Shown piece after piece: positions 59,870 to 64,000 of a stretch of 64,000 nt of DNA; position 1 is the first letter of the stretch, and every line of letters starts with the position of its first letter. A model generated the notes under the pieces. That model was not told the origin of the DNA. It ran no database searches and saw nothing but the letters and a program-made list of their open reading frames with translations. Origin of the DNA: Clarkia xantiana subsp. parviflora (Eukaryota > Streptophyta > Magnoliopsida > Myrtales > Onagraceae); contig JAPTYO010000007.1 of assembly GCA_036873135.1 (NCBI GenBank), forward strand, positions 13,374,763 to 13,438,762, in the 5' to 3' direction. Both the position numbers and the translations under genes were made by a program.

Positions 59870-60472
59870 TTAGGTCTGCAGGTCCATCATTAACGCGAAA
59901 TCCTCGAAACACACGAACCCGTCCCTGTTCTTATCCACCTCCGCTATCATCCTCCTGCAGTCCTCCAACGAGCACCGCTCGTCGCCGAGCGCGGTAAACA
60001 CCCGCAGGAGCTCCTCCGCCGTGATCCTACCGTCGTGGTCCACGTCGAAGAAGTCGAAGGTCTCCCTCAGCTCGGCCACACCGCAGGCCTGGCCGCTAAC
60101 GGACCCAACTCGGCCCAGAAATGCCTCCACGCTGATACACGTGTCGTCTCCGTCGCCGTCGCAGCAGCCGACTTCCCGCAGCATCAGAGCCACCTCGTCT
60201 GGTGACGGCGGCTCCGAGCCCAGGCGGCACAGGAGAGCCTCGAGCTGTTTCCTCGAGAGCTCGCTGTCGGACCAGTCAGGGAGTACGCTGGTGGGCGTCC
60301 CCGCTTCGACGGCGGCAGAAGAGCCCTTGCGGTGGACGGAAGACGAGGCGTCGGAAGAGGAAGAGGCGTAGCTGTCGGATCGGGAGCCGAGGGAGCGGTC
60401 TTTCTTGGAGCGGAAGATACGCTTGGGGCTGAGCTTGAGGGATTTGAGGGAGCTAGCTCTGATGAGACCCAT
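59870..60472 (-). CDS. Calmodulin-like EF-hand calcium sensor
   Basis: Intronless, 200 aa. A Ser- and basic-rich N-terminal third (MGLIRASSLKSLKLSPKR) precedes an EF-hand core. Gly2 with Ala6 fits the N-myristoylation pattern and is followed by basic residues, so membrane attachment is possible. EF loops: D143-E154 (DVDHDGRITAEE) is canonical; D180-D191 (DKNRDGFVCFED) has Asp, not Glu, in the last position; 105-116 (DGDGDDTCISVE) is distorted; the first EF hand (near residues 68-85) has lost its loop. It probably binds two or three calcium ions. GC content is far higher than its surroundings, as is usual for plant CML genes. Partner unknown. Confidence 0.9.
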   Translation of the reverse strand: MGLIRASSLKSLKLSPKRIFRSKKDRSLGSRSDSYASSSSDASSSVHRKGSSAAVEAGTPTSVLPDWSDSELSRKQLEALLCRLGSEPPSPDEVALMLREVGCCDGDGDDTCISVEAFLGRVGSVSGQACGVAELRETFDFFDVDHDGRITAEELLRVFTALGDERCSLEDCRRMIAEVDKNRDGFVCFEDFALMMDLQT

Positions 60473-60843
60473 GGCGAAGAAGAGATGAACTGGAAGAGAT
60501 TGAAAGGGGGAGGAAGGTAGTGGACAGCTTAAATGGTGAGGAGAGTATGGAGGCCATGGCAGCTTCCAGGAAGCTTCGCCCGTGGAATATACGTATAACT
60601 AATTTATTTATTTTTGGTACTACTTATAAATAAGTTGGGTGCGTGGTTGGTTTGTTTGTTGGTTTATGCGGAAAATACTCTATTATTATTATTATTTATT
60701 CCAACATTATTTGGCCGCAATTATAGAATAGTTTTTTTTTTATATATAGAATAATTTTTATCAAATTGTATAGCAACATTTTTATCATTTAATTACAAGT
60801 CTCAATGTTGAATACCCACTAGTATTCGACTAAAAAACTAATA
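60473..60843. other. CML upstream region
   Basis: 5' leader and promoter side of the minus-strand CML gene; no distinct motif that I would defend. Confidence 0.4.
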
Positions 60844-61335
60844 TAACAGATTACATAAACGTGGGTCCTGTATTTTTATTTATATAAAGTGAAAAAAAAA
60901 ACTATCCGCAGTGGTTTTACACAGCAGTCATTAAAAATGCGATGTAAATTTATGTTGTTACATAAAGCATTCATTAACTTTAAGGAATAATTTATGCTGA
61001 CACGTCATCACATATAATTAACTATTTTTTTTTTAACCCACTTTTTCTTCTGTTAATTCCGTCCGTTTCCCCAAACCTACTATTTACTTCTGCTGCTTTT
61101 CCTAATTTCCTCTAGCAACAGCGATACAATTCTCGTCCTAGCCACACCAGCGAGCAGCAACGAATCAGCGAGCCACCAACGAGCAGCAATTATTAAACGA
61201 CACAATTACTAAGCTTGAAATTATTAACTACTTATTAAATTGGTAGTTTAAATTTAATAATAAAAAATGTTTAAGTAAAATTAGACCTACTATTATTTAG
61301 GCATTACATAAATTTATGTATTTCTTAAAACCACA
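60844..61335. mobile_element. Tourist-like MITE (family 1), copy D, diverged and interrupted
   Basis: Follows copies A-C through TTACATAAACGTGGGTCCTG, CAGTGGTTTTACA and TTATGTTGTTACATAAAGCATTC. About 220 bases of unrelated sequence (roughly 61000-61235) then intervene before AATTTAATAATAAAA and ATTACATAAATTTATG resume. Terminal repeats are worn and no target duplication is visible. Confidence 0.5.
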
Positions 61336-62680
61336 CATAAAATCCAGAAATAAAAATTTATTTTATCTTAATCTATCAATAAATCTATATGTAGTAATTC
61401 TGATATATTATGTTAAGAGATTCAACCACATCTTGACATTTCTTCGTCTGTTGCAAATTTTTTTTTTTGCAAAAAAAAAAAAAAAAAAAATGGACTAGTA
61501 GTGACGACCCTAAACTCATCCCGCTATGTAATGTTCTAAATCTCCTGCTTACATTCTGGATTTTTTTTTTCCGTCCAGACTTAGCGAGCAACCAGAGCAC
61601 GCACTGACCTCGTCAACATAGCCCCACCAACTGCCTAGTATAGTCAAGAGGTCGACCCGTGCCTAGTTCTACTCGCCTCATCATATGTTTAACGCGGTGT
61701 GTGAGCTAAGCGAGACTTGATATTTTTTAACAATTGGAAAAATAAGGCCGTCATACAATCGATTTTATTAAATATATTATTTTGTTAATTATATATGTTG
61801 ACAATTGGAACAATAGGACCGTCATACATGGTAACTCATTAACTAAGTCTGATTAAGTGGAATTTAATTAGAAGTAATTAACCATACAATGTTAAGGTAT
61901 GGCCGTACTATATAAGATTAGAAAATTATTGTATTTGTTCATTAACTAATTAAAGACTCAAATAATCTTCTTATTAAGGAAATGAAATATTAGGTTGTAT
62001 TTACATTAGATCTAAATTTTGGAAACAGTATATACGGTGAGTTCGAAATTACACATATAGATGTGTTCACAATCCATTACATCAACAACGGTTAGAAAAG
62101 AATCCTAGTTCAAATAAGTTTTGAGAAAGAGGAAAAACCTTAATTACAGGTATGTTGTTTTCGCACTAATTTGTCACTTTACTCTCGCATGGTCAAGATT
62201 TAACTGCAACAGTTGACTTGGAATAGGAGGTTAGTGTAAGGGAGAGGCGTAGGTTTAGGGTTCGGGATATAAAATTGCTCCGATTGCACTATTCATTGTT
62301 TATAAGGAGAAATTTTCTCAAAAGTCGGAAATTTTCATGCTTGCCGAATTCAAGTCTTAAACCCATCCAGTTCAAGTTAGCAACTTGATTCGGTTTACTC
62401 AAAATCTATCATATATATAGTTTTATTTTGGGAGAAAGCAACTTGGTATTTTTGCTGTGAAATAGAGATCTTATGTAGGAGTTTTGAATGTTAGTCTGCA
62501 TATAGATCCTGCAGAACTGCCAAAGAAGGATTTGTTTGAATTGTTAGCGTGATTACCATTCGATTGATAGTAAAATTCTGAATCTCAAGTTATGTCCTTT
62601 GATCACAATTTAGTTGGGCTTCAATAACACACTCATTGTCTGCCTTTCCTCGTAGGTATCCTTGTAATTGTTTAAAGAAG
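61336..62680. other. Intergenic DNA upstream of the F-box gene
   Basis: No gene. The end (62560-62680) may be its leader, possibly with an AG acceptor at 62654-62655. Confidence 0.4.
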
Positions 62681-63826
62681 ATGAATAATAAATCCCATAA
62701 ATTTTCTTCATGTCAAATGGATCGAGAGTTGGACAGAATCAGCCAATTGCCAGAACCCTTGATAGACATGATTCTCTCACTTATGCCAATCCAGGATGCG
62801 ATTAGAACTAGCGTTCTGTCAAGCAACTGGAGATACAAATGGACTACGATTCCCAGGCTGGTTTTTTATGACAACATTGTTATTGATAAATCAAGTAAGT
62901 TGGTGAAAATTATCGATAGAGTTGTATTGCTTCACTCGGGTCATATAGAGAAGTTTATGCTTTCTCATCATCAATATCAAGCCTCAAGCGACATTGATAT
63001 CTGGATTAAGTACCTTTCTAAGGCCTCTATGCGTGAGTTCTTTCTTTCTGTATGGAAGGGATCGTATAATGTACCCCCGAGTCTATTTTCTTGCGGGGAT
63101 TTGACTCAATTGTATCTCGGGAATTCTTCTGTCACTATACCTCTTACATTTAGAGGATTCAAGAATCTTAAGGCCTTGACTCTCCGTTTCGTTGTGATTC
63201 CCCAACAAGTGCTAGAAAATTTCATCTCAACCTGCCCTCTTCTAGAGGTATTGAGATTATTAAACTATAGCTGGAAGAATCTCATCCTTGATATGCCAAA
63301 AATTAATTATCTCGGACTTTCGGGTACAATACAAGGCATTAGATTTAAACATACATGTTGCTCTCCCTTATTCAGTTTAAGTGTCATATGCGCAAAGGGA
63401 AATGTCAACTTAGAGACATTCTTTGCTCCTCTCCGGAATATCACAACTCTCATATTGTATCTTGATGCAATTAAGGTACGTAATCATTTGAAGTTTTTAT
63501 GTATATCTGATTAAAGATCGCCATGGTCATTATTCATTTAAGAAAAAAGAAGTTACAAATTTGGTTGTTGCATATTTTCATGAAGAGGCTTTTGAAAGGA
63601 TAAATGATCGGACTCTTTCCGGTATTGTAACTTAAATGAAGTTTGGTTTTGTTTCATGATCCTTCAGTTCTTGTCTCTTCAAAAGGTGCCACCCGTGTTA
63701 GCATTGCCACTTCTTCTTTTGAAGAACCTCGACATCAATTGTGTAAACTTCAAGAACTTGAAGGAGATTTTAGTTATTCTGTGTTTGCTACGGAGTGCCC
63801 CGAATCTTAATCAAGTCAAATTTTCG
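62681..63826 (+). CDS. F-box/LRR (FBD-type) protein, 3' part outside window
   Basis: Substrate-recognition subunit of an SCF ubiquitin ligase, target unknown. Two exons seen, 62681-63475 and 63668-63826, joined in phase 0; the next donor is GTAAGT at 63827, so the gene continues past the window. The F-box spans about residues 18-60 (RISQLPEPLIDMILSLMPIQ, RTSVLSSNWRYKWTTIP). LRR-type segments follow (LTQLYLGNSSVTIP, FKNLKALTLRF, CPLLEVLRLLNYSW), as in the F-box/FBD/LRR group. An ATG at 62717 (MDRELDRIS) is an alternative start closer to the F-box. The following 174 bases (63827-64000) are intron. Confidence 0.85.
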
Positions 63827-64000
63827 GTAAGTTTTTGAAGAATTTATCCAATTTAGCAAACAGATTTCAGGTGTTGAATAAACCACCCTTTACAAGACTT
63901 TTATTGTCTGTTTGAACTAATGAAATATGCACAACTAGCTTATTAGTTATTAGTTGGATGGTGGAGTACCTGATAATGCTTAATTTGTTGACATGAATGA

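Noticed and set aside
60021..60520. Plus-strand frames opposite the CML gene
   Set aside because: GC-rich shadows with no recognisable domain.
1..64000. CRISPR arrays, bacterial operons, rRNA genes
   Set aside because: No direct-repeat/spacer array, no polycistronic layout and no rRNA sequence; the window is plant nuclear DNA.

Overview
The window is nuclear DNA of a flowering plant, most likely a eudicot. Genes are split by GT-AG introns, the intergenic DNA is AT-rich, and it carries Ty1/copia and Ty3/gypsy remnants, hAT-type elements, Tourist-like MITEs and Helitron-like 3' ends. Gene content (L-galactono-1,4-lactone dehydrogenase, BLADE-ON-PETIOLE, PPR, a SYMRK-type kinase, F-box) is typical of land plants. 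I cannot name the species from sequence alone.

Layout. 1-18,200: a tandem duplication of a block holding a GLDH gene (last enzyme of plant ascorbate synthesis) followed by a small CYSTM gene. Copy 1 of GLDH (cut by the window start, 1-2910) looks intact. Its CYSTM neighbour has been lost, although flanking sequence is still recognisable at about 3300-3530. Between the copies lies about 8 kb of transposon debris: a long-arm foldback element, a 1-kb element with palindromic minisatellites, a Helitron-like relic with TRIM-like sequence, a gypsy remnant and a GC-rich hAT element. Copy 2 (11938-15297) has promoter, all six exons and the CYSTM gene (15802-16225, minus), but lacks five codons near the usual mature N-terminus and has a collapsed third intron. 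A piece of a further GLDH promoter follows at 17918-18200.

19,500-21,300: a BLADE-ON-PETIOLE (NPR1-family) gene, minus strand, three exons. 21,300-29,150: gene-poor, with MITEs, a hAT copy with a perfect 8-bp target duplication and microsatellites. 29,150-34,935: a frameshifted last exon of a PMT-type methyltransferase next to two copia pieces lying 3' end to 3' end; one is split by another hAT copy. 34,936-38,700: AT-rich DNA with a MITE and a Helitron-like end.

38,768-44,570: a 17-exon organellar oligopeptidase (M3 metallopeptidase) whose exons sum to an exact open frame of 771 codons. 47,476-49,907: a SYMRK-like receptor kinase, minus strand, with an intact kinase domain but almost no ectodomain, and a MITE directly upstream. 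52,230-52,830: a decayed SERK-type kinase pseudogene. 53,516-55,639: an intronless PPR gene. 57,782-58,738: a foldback element with repeated palindromes. 59,870-60,472: an EF-hand calmodulin-like gene. 62,681 to the end: an F-box/LRR gene that continues beyond the window.

Apart from the GLDH/CYSTM duplication I see no sign that neighbouring genes work together. Splice sites were placed by eye from reading-frame continuity and GT-AG rules, so they are predictions. Homology statements come from family motifs I recognise, not from a database search.
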